NCBI GenBank assembly: GCA_036562765.1
Contig: DATCJO010000063.1
Coordinates: 84,223 to 148,222, forward strand
DNA from: JAAYFT01 sp036562765
GTDB lineage: Bacteria > Bacillota > Clostridia > Tissierellales > Tissierellaceae
Length of the DNA: 64,000 bases
Direction of reading: 5' to 3'
Position numbers and translations under genes: made by a program
Notes under the pieces: generated by a model
Databases searched by the model: none
The model's input: the letters and a program-made list of their open reading frames with translations, nothing else
What the model was told of the DNA's origin: nothing
In this document: piece by piece, positions 45,938 to 54,922 of the stretch
How positions within the stretch are numbered: the stretch's first letter is position 1
How the letters are laid out: each line of letters begins with the position of its first letter

Positions 45938-46549
45938 TTAAGCAGTTTTTCCATTGTACACAGAACTAACTAATTCATTAAATCTGCCTCTTAAATGTGG
46001 AGGGCTCCACTCTGGACTTCTACATATAAATATATAATCAAAATCTTCTTTAAAGATTATCTTTATATCTGTCGTATGCTCAAATGGAAATTCCCCTTCC
46101 AAGGAAATGGTCTGTGAATCTTCTCTTCTTATCCATATCACTTTTATATTAGGCCTTTCTTCAACAACTCTTCTTAACCAATTTCCGCAGTTTAGCTTAT
46201 CATTTCCTCGATAGTAATGATAATAGTCATGGTGAAAATCTATATTAACTATCATCAGTGGCAACTTCTTTGGAATCTTATCTATTACTTTCTTTATGTA
46301 TTTATGGCTGTCGGATACATAGATATTCCAATTAGGAACATTGGATAATAATAAATAATTTTTAAAAACATAATAATCATTTATTACGCCTAAATCTATT
46401 AGATTTGGATACCTTTCATATCTTTCCTTCCATATTAAATCGAGTTCATCCTTAGGCACCTCGTCATTCCCACTTGGGAAATATAAATCCCTTTCTTCAG
46501 AGGAACAATCAATAAAATAATCAAAATCAACACTTAATATTCCAACCAT
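45938..46549 (-). CDS. Uncharacterised protein, arginase/ureohydrolase-fold-like (UPF0489-like)
   Basis: About 203 residues with no signal peptide. SVDFDYFID near the N-terminus and NIDFHHDYYHYY centrally resemble the acidic/His metal clusters of arginase-fold and UPF0489 proteins. LNCGNWLRRVVEE and RSPEWSPPHLRGRF are also striking. The resemblance is by eye and the activity cannot be named. The ATG at 46549 follows AAGGGGGA, 10 codons inside a longer frame. It appears monocistronic. Confidence 0.6.
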   Translation of the reverse strand: MVGILSVDFDYFIDCSSEERDLYFPSGNDEVPKDELDLIWKERYERYPNLIDLGVINDYYVFKNYLLLSNVPNWNIYVSDSHKYIKKVIDKIPKKLPLMIVNIDFHHDYYHYYRGNDKLNCGNWLRRVVEERPNIKVIWIRREDSQTISLEGEFPFEHTTDIKIIFKEDFDYIFICRSPEWSPPHLRGRFNELVSSVYNGKTA

Positions 46550-46684
46550 ATTGTGTTCCCCCTTTATTAAAGTCAACAATGAGTTATATATTCATATATA
46601 ACCCAATTTGATAAATTTCAAACAGCTTTATAAAAAATAATAGAGTTAAACACCATTATAAACAATATACCTAAGTTTAGCTAA

Positions 46685-46783
46685 TGGCAAAACAGGCCAT
46701 TAGAACCGATATTTACATTTAATGAAGAAGCTGCATTAGAAATTATAAAGAAGTTAATAGAAAGAATTCCTTGGATAATTTAA
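46685..46783 (+). pseudogene. C-terminal remnant of an unidentified gene
   Basis: A 32-codon stretch without start codon, preceded by an in-frame stop, reads like a real protein end (NRPLEPIFTFNEEAALEI, then KKLIERIPW) and its TAA lies in the loop of a strong hairpin. Such coincidence with a terminator suggests the 3' end of a former gene whose 5' part was lost. Parent family not recognised. Confidence 0.45.
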
Positions 46784-46803
46784 GCAAATCCAAGGAATTC
46801 TTT
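46761..46803 (+). terminator. Hairpin at the end of the gene remnant
   Basis: Perfect 16-bp stem AAAGAATTCCTTGGAT with an 11-base loop; the remnant stop codon is in the loop. It lacks a strong T-run on the plus strand. Confidence 0.6.
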
Positions 46804-46853
46804 ATCTAATCAACATTTAATATTCTCTTTTATGAAACACTAATATTGTTGCC

Positions 46854-47246
46854 CTATTCTTTTTTTCTTAATTCAGCATATACACAGTCACCATAGAGAA
46901 ACTTAAATCCCAACTCTTTAGCTTTTTCAATGACCTCTTCATTATATGAACCAGGTTGGAACCAGATATATTCAATATTGGCTTCTTTCGCTTCTTCCAA
47001 AGTTTTTATAGCAATATTAGGTCGCACTACCATATCCAGTACATCTACTTTTTTTGGCAAGTCCTTTACAGAATGATATATCTTTTCTCCCTCAATCTCA
47101 TCATAATTTGGATTAACTCCATAAGTTTCATAGCCATGTTCTTTTAATTTCTTCCATATTTTATAGCCAAATCTATCTTTCTTAGCAGTAACACCAGCAA
47201 CTGCCCATATTTTTTTCTGAAGCATTACTTCTTTTATGTCTTCCAC
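46854..47246 (-). CDS. CoA-binding (Rossmann) protein, YccU-like
   Basis: About 130 residues forming a single CoA-binding domain: WAVAGVTAKKDRFGYKIWKKL near the N-terminus, GYETYGVNPNYDEI, VDVLDMVVRP and YIWFQPGSYNEEV. The domain is like that in succinyl-CoA synthetase subunits, but stand-alone copies have no well-defined role. The GTG at 47246 has GGAGG 8 bases upstream; a longer ATG at 47261 lies before that site and is rejected. A separate YigZ gene follows upstream. Confidence 0.83.
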   Translation of the reverse strand: MEDIKEVMLQKKIWAVAGVTAKKDRFGYKIWKKLKEHGYETYGVNPNYDEIEGEKIYHSVKDLPKKVDVLDMVVRPNIAIKTLEEAKEANIEYIWFQPGSYNEEVIEKAKELGFKFLYGDCVYAELRKKE

Positions 47247-47289
47247 AATTACCACCTCCATAAAATTTCATTTATAATAATTTATAAAC

Positions 47290-47940
47290 TTATTTTATTA
47301 ATCGTTTCCCATCCTTAATTGGTATATATTCTTTTTCTAAAATTTCAAATTCACATTTGCCATTTGTCATGTCCATTATTAAATCTTTGAATTTCCCTAA
47401 TTCATTATTTTCTATATATACAAATATATTAACCTTGTCATCAAAAATGGTTTCATCTACAAAATACTGGCCACTAAGAAGAAAATTTTCAATTTTCCCA
47501 TACAACGTATAATCTATACGAATTTTTGTTTTCTTGTGCAAAACCATTTCTACTATTTTAGCAGCATCCAAAGCTAATTTAGCCCCTTTAGTATAAGCCC
47601 TTACAAGGCCACCTGCACCTAGTTTTATACCCCCAAAATACCTGGTTACAACAACTACAACATTTCTTATATCTTCTTTTTTTATAACTTCTAAAACAGG
47701 TATTCCTGCTGTGCCAGAAGGCTCTCCATCATCACTAAATCTTTGAATATTGCTGTCCATACCAACTACATAAGCATAAACATTGTGAGTTGCATCCCTA
47801 TGTTTAGTTTTTATTTTTTCTATAAACTCTAAAGCCTCTTTCTCGGAATTAATTGGCATAGCATATCCAATAAACCTTGATTTATTTATTATAATTTCAT
47901 CTTCCCCATAATCAAATACAGTCTTATAATTCCTATCCAT
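47290..47940 (-). CDS. yigZ: YigZ/IMPACT-family protein
   Basis: A 216-residue protein with both UPF0029 halves. Signatures are RFSDDGEPSGTAGIPVLEVI and VTRYFGGIKLGAGGLVRAYTKGA (about residues 60-110). The C-terminal DUF1949 half follows. Function in bacteria is unclear; IMPACT relatives bind the translation machinery in eukaryotes. GAGGAAGG precedes the ATG at 47940. It lies downstream of a terminator that closes the Nudix gene, so it may have its own promoter. Confidence 0.9.
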   Translation of the reverse strand: MDRNYKTVFDYGEDEIIINKSRFIGYAMPINSEKEALEFIEKIKTKHRDATHNVYAYVVGMDSNIQRFSDDGEPSGTAGIPVLEVIKKEDIRNVVVVVTRYFGGIKLGAGGLVRAYTKGAKLALDAAKIVEMVLHKKTKIRIDYTLYGKIENFLLSGQYFVDETIFDDKVNIFVYIENNELGKFKDLIMDMTNGKCEFEILEKEYIPIKDGKRLIK

Positions 47941-47987
47941 AAAACCTTCCTCTCAAGGTAGATATTATAAGGCATTCAAAAATAAAA

Positions 47988-48003
47988 GGAGATAATTATC
48001 TCC
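47988..48003 (-). terminator. Intrinsic terminator of the Nudix gene, overlapping its stop codon
   Basis: 16-base palindrome GGAGATAATTATCTCC containing the Nudix stop (47996-47998), followed on the minus strand by TTTTATTTTTG. Confidence 0.72.
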
Positions 48004-48448
48004 CTTCATTATCGTTGAATTTATTTTGATATTCTTTAAACTCTTGATATCTTTTATAAGCTAAACTTACTAAGGACCTGTCTTGGCTGTAGGTAATCAT
48101 CTTTAGGGCTTCTTCTATTGGATAGAATCCACCTTCCTTAAATCCTTCTTCATGATTTACAGAGAAACTCTCTTCATCAGCTTCCATTATAAACCATGTA
48201 ATTTTGTTGCATACAGGTTTGTTTCTGGTGTAAGAATAAAATTCGTAAGCAGTTTCTCCAGCAGCAGATACTATTTTTGGATTTATAATGCCTGCTTCAT
48301 GTTCTACTCTAGCTTTAGCAGTTTCTGGGGGAATTTCTTCATCTCTTATTTTACCTTTTGGCAAAATCCATTCATCTTTATCATTTTTCATGATAAAAAC
48401 CTTGTTGTCTTTAAATACTACTCCCCCAGCACAATTTCTAACTATCAT
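47996..48448 (-). CDS. Nudix-fold protein with altered catalytic motif
   Basis: About 150 residues. The Nudix fold is suggested by NDKDEWILPKGKIRDEEIPP followed by a box-like AKARVEHEAGI. The conserved REUxEE core is altered: where R and E and the first E of EE normally stand, the protein has A, R and H. The two outer positions that bind metal are therefore mostly lost. The ATG at 48448 follows AAAGGAG by 9 bases; a TTG three codons earlier lies in the site. It is just downstream of hflX and probably co-transcribed. Confidence 0.75.
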   Translation of the reverse strand: MIVRNCAGGVVFKDNKVFIMKNDKDEWILPKGKIRDEEIPPETAKARVEHEAGIINPKIVSAAGETAYEFYSYTRNKPVCNKITWFIMEADEESFSVNHEEGFKEGGFYPIEEALKMITYSQDRSLVSLAYKRYQEFKEYQNKFNDNEGR

Positions 48449-48463
48449 TGGTACCAACTCCTT

Positions 48464-49750
48464 TTAATTATTTATTTTTATAATGAATTCACCATACCTT
48501 TGTATATCTACAGAGTTTATATTTAGTTTCAATAAGGTACCTGTTTCTGTATATTCTACACTGTCTATTTCATAATTTTTCATAAAATAATCTACTATAT
48601 TATGTTTTTCGTAAGGTATATTTAGAGTAACAAATTTATACGAATAAGGCAATAGTTCTTGTATCTTTAACATTAGTTTATCCAAATTTTCACCAGTTTT
48701 GGCGGAAATAAAAACCTTTTCTGAAATATTTCTAAAATCATATACTAAATTGCTGATATCAACTTTGTCAATCTTATTAAACACTGTAATAATTGGCTTA
48801 TCTAATACATCAAGTTCTTTTAGAATATCTAAAGTCGTTTGTATTTGAATATCTAAGTCCTTGTTGGATGCATCCACAACATGGAGGAGTAAGTCAGCAT
48901 ATTTTACTTCTTCCAAAGTTCCTTTAAAAGCCTCTATTAGTTTAGTAGGTAGTTTTGATATAAAGCCTACAGTATCAGTTATTAAAAAAGGCTGTCCATT
49001 TGGAAGATTGGCCCTTCTTAAAGATGTATCTAATGTAGCAAATAGCATATTTTCTACATATACTTTTTTAGCTTCATCATATTCATCGCTCAATTCGATT
49101 ATTTTATTTAATAAAGTTGATTTCCCTGCATTTGTATATCCTACCAATGATACAATTGGAATATGGGATTCTTTCCTTCTCTTTCTCTTAATATCTCTAA
49201 CTTTCTCCATTTCATTCAGCTGTTTTTCAATACTGTTAATTTCCCTTAAAATATGTCTTCTATCAGTTTCCAGCTTTTGTTCACCTGGACCTCTAGTTCC
49301 TATGCCTCCACCTTCCCTAGAAAGATAATCCCTAAAGCCAATTAATCTTGGAAGCCTATATTTTAATTGAGCTAATTTTACCTGTAATTTCCCTTCTTTT
49401 GATTTAGCCCTTTGTGCAAAAATATCAAGAATTAAATTAGTCCTATCCACTATTTTTCTGTCTATAATCTTCTCAAGGTTTCTTAGTTGAGCACCTGATA
49501 ACTCGTCGTTAAAAACAACAGTATCTATATCAAGTTCATCACAATAATTTTTTATTTCTTCAGCTTTTCCCTTTCCAATGAAATAGGCTGGATTTATATT
49601 ATCCCTTTTTTGAATAACTCTGCTTACTACAATGCCATTGGCAGTTTTTACCAGTTCTTCTAATTCATCTAGGGAATTTTCTATATCTATTAGGTCTCCT
49701 TCTAAATCTACTCCTACTATTAAAACCCTTTCCCTGCTGTTTTCTTCCAA
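48464..49750 (-). CDS. hflX: GTPase HflX
   Basis: A 428-residue ribosome-associated GTPase that helps split ribosomes under stress. The HflX N-terminal domain (about 1-180, with GGGIGTRGPGEQKLE) precedes the G domain: GYTNAGKSTLLNK (G1), DTVGFISKLP (G3), NKIDKVD (G4) and SAKTG (G5). A TTG start at 49750 is supported by AGGAGG 7 bases upstream. Upstream of a Nudix gene in the same direction. Confidence 0.93.
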   Translation of the reverse strand: MEENSRERVLIVGVDLEGDLIDIENSLDELEELVKTANGIVVSRVIQKRDNINPAYFIGKGKAEEIKNYCDELDIDTVVFNDELSGAQLRNLEKIIDRKIVDRTNLILDIFAQRAKSKEGKLQVKLAQLKYRLPRLIGFRDYLSREGGGIGTRGPGEQKLETDRRHILREINSIEKQLNEMEKVRDIKRKRRKESHIPIVSLVGYTNAGKSTLLNKIIELSDEYDEAKKVYVENMLFATLDTSLRRANLPNGQPFLITDTVGFISKLPTKLIEAFKGTLEEVKYADLLLHVVDASNKDLDIQIQTTLDILKELDVLDKPIITVFNKIDKVDISNLVYDFRNISEKVFISAKTGENLDKLMLKIQELLPYSYKFVTLNIPYEKHNIVDYFMKNYEIDSVEYTETGTLLKLNINSVDIQRYGEFIIKINN

Positions 49751-50017
49751 GGCTATCCTCCTACATTCAAATATTTATTAATATTATACCATTATTATTA
49801 AAAGTTATCTAACATAATCTATATGTCATTATTATAACTTAGTCTTATGATAAATATATATTGATATTTTTATTAACATAGTTATATTAATACATAAAGG
49901 AATAAAAAATAGTAATTATATTGTACTAATAAATGTAGATACTTGAAATATTAACAATATTTTATTTTTATGATATAATATTAGAATTACAGGCCTTATT
50001 ATTAAGGAGGAATTTCT

Positions 50018-53000
50018 ATGGAGAATAATAATGAGAAAAACACAAAACCAAAAAAGGGCAAAAAATCAACTAAAAAGATAATAAAGAAAGCAATTAAAAT
50101 ATTTTTGATTATATTCCTAATTTCAATAATTGTTGGTGGAGGAGTCGTTTTTGGTGCAGTTCTCTCCATCATTAAAGATGTTCCAAAGATTGACCCTACA
50201 AAGATTTATTCTTCCTTAGATCAAACATCGACTATTTATGATCAAGATGGAAACCTTATAGAAAAAATTCAAGCTCCAGAGTTTAGAACGATAGTAAAGA
50301 TTAATGACATACCAAAATATCTAAAAGATGCTTTCATATCAATAGAAGATGAAAGATTTGAGTCACACTTTGGTGTAGATCCAAAGGGCATTATATCTGC
50401 TATAATTGACAATATTAAGGCTGGAACAATAGTTAGAGGTGCAAGCACAATTACTCAACAGTTAGCTAGAAACCTTTACCTAACTTTAGATAAAAGTTGG
50501 GATAGAAAAATAAAAGAAGCATATATTGCAATTCAAATGGAAAAAGTTTTGACAAAAGACCAAATACTAGAAGCATATTTGAATAAAGTTAATTTAGGAA
50601 GAGGAGCCTACGGAGTTCAGGAAGCAGCTCAAACTTACTTTTCTAAAGATGTTGGGGATTTAACCCTTGCAGAATGTGCATTGCTAGCAGGTATAGTAAA
50701 AAGCCCAACCAAATATGCTCCTTTTAAAGCTATAAAAGTGGAAGACTTCGATCCAAGTAATCATTATGAGGTTGGAAGATTAGATATACTTGGAGAAAAA
50801 TATGTTGCTGTATATAATGAAGAATCTGTAAAAAGGCAAAGAATTGTCCTTAAACAGATGTTAAAATTAGGTAAAATTACTGAAGAAGAATATGAAGAAG
50901 CATTAAATCAGGATATTAAAACAAGCCTTAAGCCAGGTCAAAAGAAAGTTGAAGGGATTTCATCGTATTTCACAGATTATGTAAAAACTCAAGTAGTAGA
51001 TGCTTTAATGAAACAATTAGGATATTCAAAAGAAGAAGCACAAGATTTATTATTTACAGGTGGGCTTAAAATTTATTCTACAATGGATATTAATGTACAA
51101 CGACAATTAGAAGAAATTTACAATAACTTTACTGAAATCCTAGCAGGAGACCCAGCAAAAATAAAAGGACCAATCTTGGTTGATTGGAGGCTTAATAAGG
51201 CTAAAAATATTATAGACGATAAAAATAACATAATATATTATTTACAAGAAAATCTATTTAATGAAAACTTTGAACTAATAATAGAAAAAGGAACTTACGA
51301 ATTTAGAGATGGAGATTTATATATTAAAAACAATAAATTGACTCCATACTCTAAGCATATAGATATTGCTGATTATTACAATATCGATGAGAAGAAAAAC
51401 CTCGTAACCTACACAGTAGGTTCTATAACATTGCCAGAAGAAGACTATGAAGTAACAGATAAAAAGGAAATAAAAATTAGCTCGCGTTACTTAGAAAACA
51501 ACAAGGACTTTTACAGAATTGATGAAAATGGAAACTTATTAATTAGCGACAAGTATTTCTATAGAAGCAAAGATGGGATAGTTCAGCCACAATCTGCTAC
51601 TGTTGTAATAGATTATAGAACAGGACATATTAAAGGATTAATTGGTGGAAGAGATATAGAAGGAACTAACATATTAAATAGAGCCACTTCTTCACAAAGG
51701 CAACCAGGTTCTTCTATAAAGCCAATAGCAGTATATTTGCCAGCATTAGATAATGGCTATACTGCTGCAACTCCTATAGACGACGTACCATTCTACGACA
51801 GCAATGGTAATTTATGGCCAAAGAACTGGTATAGTGAAGGCTATAGAGGAATTCAAACATTAAGGCGAGCAGTTGAGCAATCCGAAAACGTTCCTGCTGT
51901 AAAAGTAGTTAATGATATAGGGGTGCAGACATCCTTTAAATACCTAGAAAAATTAGGAATTATCCACAGCGATGACCCTGAAAACGACAGCATTGTAACT
52001 GCAAAAGAAAACAGGGTATCAAATGATGAAAATCTATCTGCCATGGGGTTAGGCGGAATGACAAAAGGTTTAACACCTCTTGAATTAACAGCAGCTTATG
52101 GAGCAATTGCAAATGGTGGTATATATATCGAACCAATTTCCTTTACAAGGATTGAAGACAGCAATGGCAATATACTATTAGAAAACATACCAAAGAAGAC
52201 AACAGTAGTTTCTCCACAAGTAGCATATATAATGACTGATATATTAAGAACAACAGTAACCAATGGAATTGCAGGAAGAGCAAAATTAAACAATATGGCA
52301 GTAGCTGGAAAAACAGGTACTACACAAAACCAAGCTGATATTTGGTTCATTGGCTTTACGCCATATTATGTAACCGGTGTGTGGATAGGCAATGATTCAC
52401 CAAAAATTACATTAACAAAAAGCAGTGGTACAGCTGCTGAATTGTGGAAATATATCATGACAAAAATTCATGAAGGAAAAGAAAGTAAAACTCAATTTGA
52501 TGAGCCTAGTGGCTTAGTAAAAGTAAATGTATGTACCCAATCTGGCAAATTGCCAACTGAACTTTGTACTTTAGACCCAAGGGGAAGCATGGTAAAGAGC
52601 GAAATATTTGTAAAAGGAACTGAGCCTAAAGATTACTGCGATGTTCATGTACAGTTGACTATAGATAATTCAACAGGTAAAATTGCAAATGAATATTGCC
52701 CAGAAGACTTATTAGAAACTAAAGTATTTATACAACGACCAATACCATACAACCCAGCTGAAAACAATGGAATAGTACCTACAGATTATCAATATAGTGC
52801 TCCAACTGAAATTTGCGATGTGCATAATGAATCAACTGTACAGCCTATAGAAGAAAATGATGAATACGATTGGTGGTTCCCATGGTATCCAGATGATGAC
52901 GATTACAATGATAATGATAGTTATAACAACAATTACAATAATAATGATGAAAACAGCAACAGCGAAGAATCAAATTCCAACAGAGACAATAGAAACAGAA

Positions 53001-53044
53001 ATAGCAATGGAAATGGAAATTCAAATAATAGAAACAATAATTAA
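50018..53044 (+). CDS. Class A penicillin-binding protein (PBP1A-type)
   Basis: A 1008-residue bifunctional peptidoglycan synthase. Order: basic cytoplasmic tail, one membrane segment (about 30-55), glycosyltransferase domain with EDERFESHFGVDP, GASTITQQLARNLYL and AYLNKVNLGRGAYGVQEA (about 100-215), a middle segment, then a transpeptidase domain: SSIK in QRQPGSSIKPIAVYL, SEN in RAVEQSENVPA and KTG in GKTGTTQNQADIWFIGF. The last ~150 residues are Cys-rich then a long Asn/Asp/Ser tail, low-complexity and probably flexible. AAGGAGG precedes the ATG. Monocistronic with a shared terminator. Confidence 0.93.
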   Translation: MENNNEKNTKPKKGKKSTKKIIKKAIKIFLIIFLISIIVGGGVVFGAVLSIIKDVPKIDPTKIYSSLDQTSTIYDQDGNLIEKIQAPEFRTIVKINDIPKYLKDAFISIEDERFESHFGVDPKGIISAIIDNIKAGTIVRGASTITQQLARNLYLTLDKSWDRKIKEAYIAIQMEKVLTKDQILEAYLNKVNLGRGAYGVQEAAQTYFSKDVGDLTLAECALLAGIVKSPTKYAPFKAIKVEDFDPSNHYEVGRLDILGEKYVAVYNEESVKRQRIVLKQMLKLGKITEEEYEEALNQDIKTSLKPGQKKVEGISSYFTDYVKTQVVDALMKQLGYSKEEAQDLLFTGGLKIYSTMDINVQRQLEEIYNNFTEILAGDPAKIKGPILVDWRLNKAKNIIDDKNNIIYYLQENLFNENFELIIEKGTYEFRDGDLYIKNNKLTPYSKHIDIADYYNIDEKKNLVTYTVGSITLPEEDYEVTDKKEIKISSRYLENNKDFYRIDENGNLLISDKYFYRSKDGIVQPQSATVVIDYRTGHIKGLIGGRDIEGTNILNRATSSQRQPGSSIKPIAVYLPALDNGYTAATPIDDVPFYDSNGNLWPKNWYSEGYRGIQTLRRAVEQSENVPAVKVVNDIGVQTSFKYLEKLGIIHSDDPENDSIVTAKENRVSNDENLSAMGLGGMTKGLTPLELTAAYGAIANGGIYIEPISFTRIEDSNGNILLENIPKKTTVVSPQVAYIMTDILRTTVTNGIAGRAKLNNMAVAGKTGTTQNQADIWFIGFTPYYVTGVWIGNDSPKITLTKSSGTAAELWKYIMTKIHEGKESKTQFDEPSGLVKVNVCTQSGKLPTELCTLDPRGSMVKSEIFVKGTEPKDYCDVHVQLTIDNSTGKIANEYCPEDLLETKVFIQRPIPYNPAENNGIVPTDYQYSAPTEICDVHNESTVQPIEENDEYDWWFPWYPDDDDYNDNDSYNNNYNNNDENSNSEESNSNRDNRNRNSNGNGNSNNRNNN

Positions 53045-53047
53045 TAC

Positions 53048-53076
53048 AAGAGCTAAGGATAATAACCTTAGCTCTT
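53048..53076. terminator. Bidirectional terminator between PBP and spoVAE genes
   Basis: 11-bp stem AAGAGCTAAGG with a 7-base loop, then TGTTTTTGG on the plus strand; the spoVAE stop is in the stem. Confidence 0.85.
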
Positions 53077-53424
53077 TGTTTTTGGTTTAAATACTAATGA
53101 CATTATATATCCAAAAATAACAGCTGCTGCAATTCCTCCAGCTGTTGCAGTTATACCACCAGTAAAAGCACCTAAAACACCATTTGTTTTAGCTCCCTCT
53201 ATAGCCCCTTTTGCAAGGGCATACCCAAAACCTACAATTGGAACAGTGGCGCCTGCACCAGCAAATTTCACTAAAGGTTCATATACACCTATTCCACCTA
53301 ATATAACTCCTGCTGTTAAAAAAGATACTAAAATGTGTGCAGGTGTTAGTTTGGTGCTATCTAGAATTATTTGACCAATTACACAAATCAAACCTCCTAC
53401 AACAAATGCCTTTATATAATCCAT
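53068..53424 (-). CDS. spoVAE: Stage V sporulation protein AE (SpoVAE)
   Basis: A 118-residue small membrane protein with three to four hydrophobic segments (e.g. FVVGGLICVIGQIIL, VGFGYALAKGAIEGAK and a Gly/Ala-rich C-terminal stretch), matching the SpoVAE family. It takes part in dipicolinate uptake into the forespore and its release at germination. AGGAGTGG precedes the ATG. Last gene of the spoVA operon. Confidence 0.92.
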   Translation of the reverse strand: MDYIKAFVVGGLICVIGQIILDSTKLTPAHILVSFLTAGVILGGIGVYEPLVKFAGAGATVPIVGFGYALAKGAIEGAKTNGVLGAFTGGITATAGGIAAAVIFGYIMSLVFKPKTKS

Positions 53425-53434
53425 TAAACCACTC

Positions 53435-54454
53435 CTAATCTTTATTTATATCTATAGTTACAGCATGAGCAATGCCCGGAATAGATTCGCCTTGTTGATT
53501 AATTGTTGTCGAATGAAGTGCACCAGTTGCTATTAACAACACTCTTTTTAAATTTCCTTTCTTCATTTCCTTGTAGATATATCCATTAAAAACAACTGCT
53601 GAACATGCACAGCCAGAACCTCCAGCATGGGTATCTTGTTTTTCTGTATCGTATATTTCAACTCCACAGTCTGTATAGTTATTTGATAGGTCGTATCCTT
53701 CCTTTTTCATAAGGTCTAAAACTATGGCCTTACCGACCTTTCCCAAATCTCCTGTGATAATCAAATCGTAGTCAGAAGGCGAAAAACCAGTATCCTTAAA
53801 ATGCGTAATTAGTGTATCTACAGCTGCTGGAGCCATAGCTGCACCCATGTTGCTAGCATCTTTTATGCCCTTATCTACTATTTTCCCAGTTGTAACATAA
53901 GTTATATATGGCCCGTTGCCAGTAGAAGACAATATAGTAGCCCCTGCACCAGTTACTGTCCATTGTGCTGAAAAATTCCTTTGGTTGCCATATTCCAGAG
54001 GAAACCTAAACTGCCTTTCTGCAGAACTAAAATGGCTTGATGTGGCGCATACTACCTTATCTGCAAATCCTCCATCTATAAGCATTGCACCTAGAGACAG
54101 GCTTTCTGTCATAGTTGAGCATGCACCATATAGACCAAAATATGGAATACTCAATTGTCTAGCAGTATAGGTCGAAGAAACAATTTGATTTAATAAATCG
54201 CCAGATATTAGATAGTCTATATCTTGATTGGTAAGATTTCCGTTAGTTATGGCAGCTTTTATGGTTTCTTCCTGAATTTTTGCTTCCGCTTTTTCAAATG
54301 ATTTCTGTCCCCAAGTATCATCTTCTAAAATATAATCAAAATAATCCTTTAAGGGGCCTTCTCCTTCTTTAGGTCCCACTATGGTATAGGTACTTATTAT
54401 GGAAGGTGGGTTTTGAAATTTTACAGTTTGAGCACCTATTTTTTTAATTGCCAT
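53435..54454 (-). CDS. spoVAD: Stage V sporulation protein AD (SpoVAD)
   Basis: A 339-residue thiolase-fold protein that binds dipicolinate in characterised spores. Family landmarks are the early QTVKFQNPPSIISTYTIVGPKEGEGP stretch and the central YGACSTMTESLSLGA with a Cys, and HAGGSGCACSAVVF. GGGAGG precedes the ATG, whose site overlaps the spoVAC end. Not membrane spanning, unlike its neighbours. Confidence 0.95.
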   Translation of the reverse strand: MAIKKIGAQTVKFQNPPSIISTYTIVGPKEGEGPLKDYFDYILEDDTWGQKSFEKAEAKIQEETIKAAITNGNLTNQDIDYLISGDLLNQIVSSTYTARQLSIPYFGLYGACSTMTESLSLGAMLIDGGFADKVVCATSSHFSSAERQFRFPLEYGNQRNFSAQWTVTGAGATILSSTGNGPYITYVTTGKIVDKGIKDASNMGAAMAPAAVDTLITHFKDTGFSPSDYDLIITGDLGKVGKAIVLDLMKKEGYDLSNNYTDCGVEIYDTEKQDTHAGGSGCACSAVVFNGYIYKEMKKGNLKRVLLIATGALHSTTINQQGESIPGIAHAVTIDINKD

Positions 54455-54456
54455 AT

Positions 54457-54903
54457 TTACCTCCCCTTAATCAATAGGTATAGTATTCCCATTACAACAG
54501 AAGTTGTAATTCCGTATACTAGCACTGGACCTGCTATAACAAACATCTTTGATGCAACGCCAAATATTAACCCTTCCGTTCTATATTCCATTGCAGGAGA
54601 TACTATAGCATTTGAAAAACCTGTTATTGGTATTGCTGCCCCTGCACCACCAATTTTCCCAATTTTATCATATACTCCTAAGCCAGTAAGCAGTGCTCCT
54701 AAAAATACTAAAATTATGGCAGTCCCTGTCGATACTGCCTTTTCATCAAGTCCACTTCTAAAAAGTATGTTTCTAATAATCTGCCCAATTGTACAGATAG
54801 TACCACCTACTATAAAAGCCATAATAATATTTTTAAGATATGTTGGCTTTGGTACTTTTTTTTCTGCATATTTCTGATATTCTTTATTAGTCATGTTTTT
54901 CAT
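54457..54903 (-). CDS. spoVAC: Stage V sporulation protein AC (SpoVAC)
   Basis: A 148-residue membrane protein with four to five hydrophobic segments. In B. subtilis SpoVAC acts as a mechanosensitive channel for dipicolinate release. The N-terminus NKEYQKYAEKKVPKPTYLKN is typical. GGAG precedes the ATG by 7 bases. It follows spoVAB within the operon. Confidence 0.93.
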   Translation of the reverse strand: MKNMTNKEYQKYAEKKVPKPTYLKNIIMAFIVGGTICTIGQIIRNILFRSGLDEKAVSTGTAIILVFLGALLTGLGVYDKIGKIGGAGAAIPITGFSNAIVSPAMEYRTEGLIFGVASKMFVIAGPVLVYGITTSVVMGILYLLIKGR

Positions 54904-54922
54904 ACAACCACTCCTTAGCTAC

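Larger units (their letters stand above)
46550..46853. other. Intergenic region with a gene remnant
   Basis: About 300 bases of AT-rich DNA containing a plus-strand coding fragment and a terminator hairpin (listed separately). No intact gene. Confidence 0.55.

Noticed and set aside
48861..49328. 155-residue plus-strand ORF
   Set aside because: Antisense to the HflX G domain, which carries all GTPase motifs in the other frame.
52857..53090. 77-residue ORF of T/M/I repeats
   Set aside because: An out-of-frame reading of the Asn-rich PBP tail.
54413..54877. 154-residue plus-strand ORF
   Set aside because: Antisense to spoVAC, which is well supported by order and sequence.
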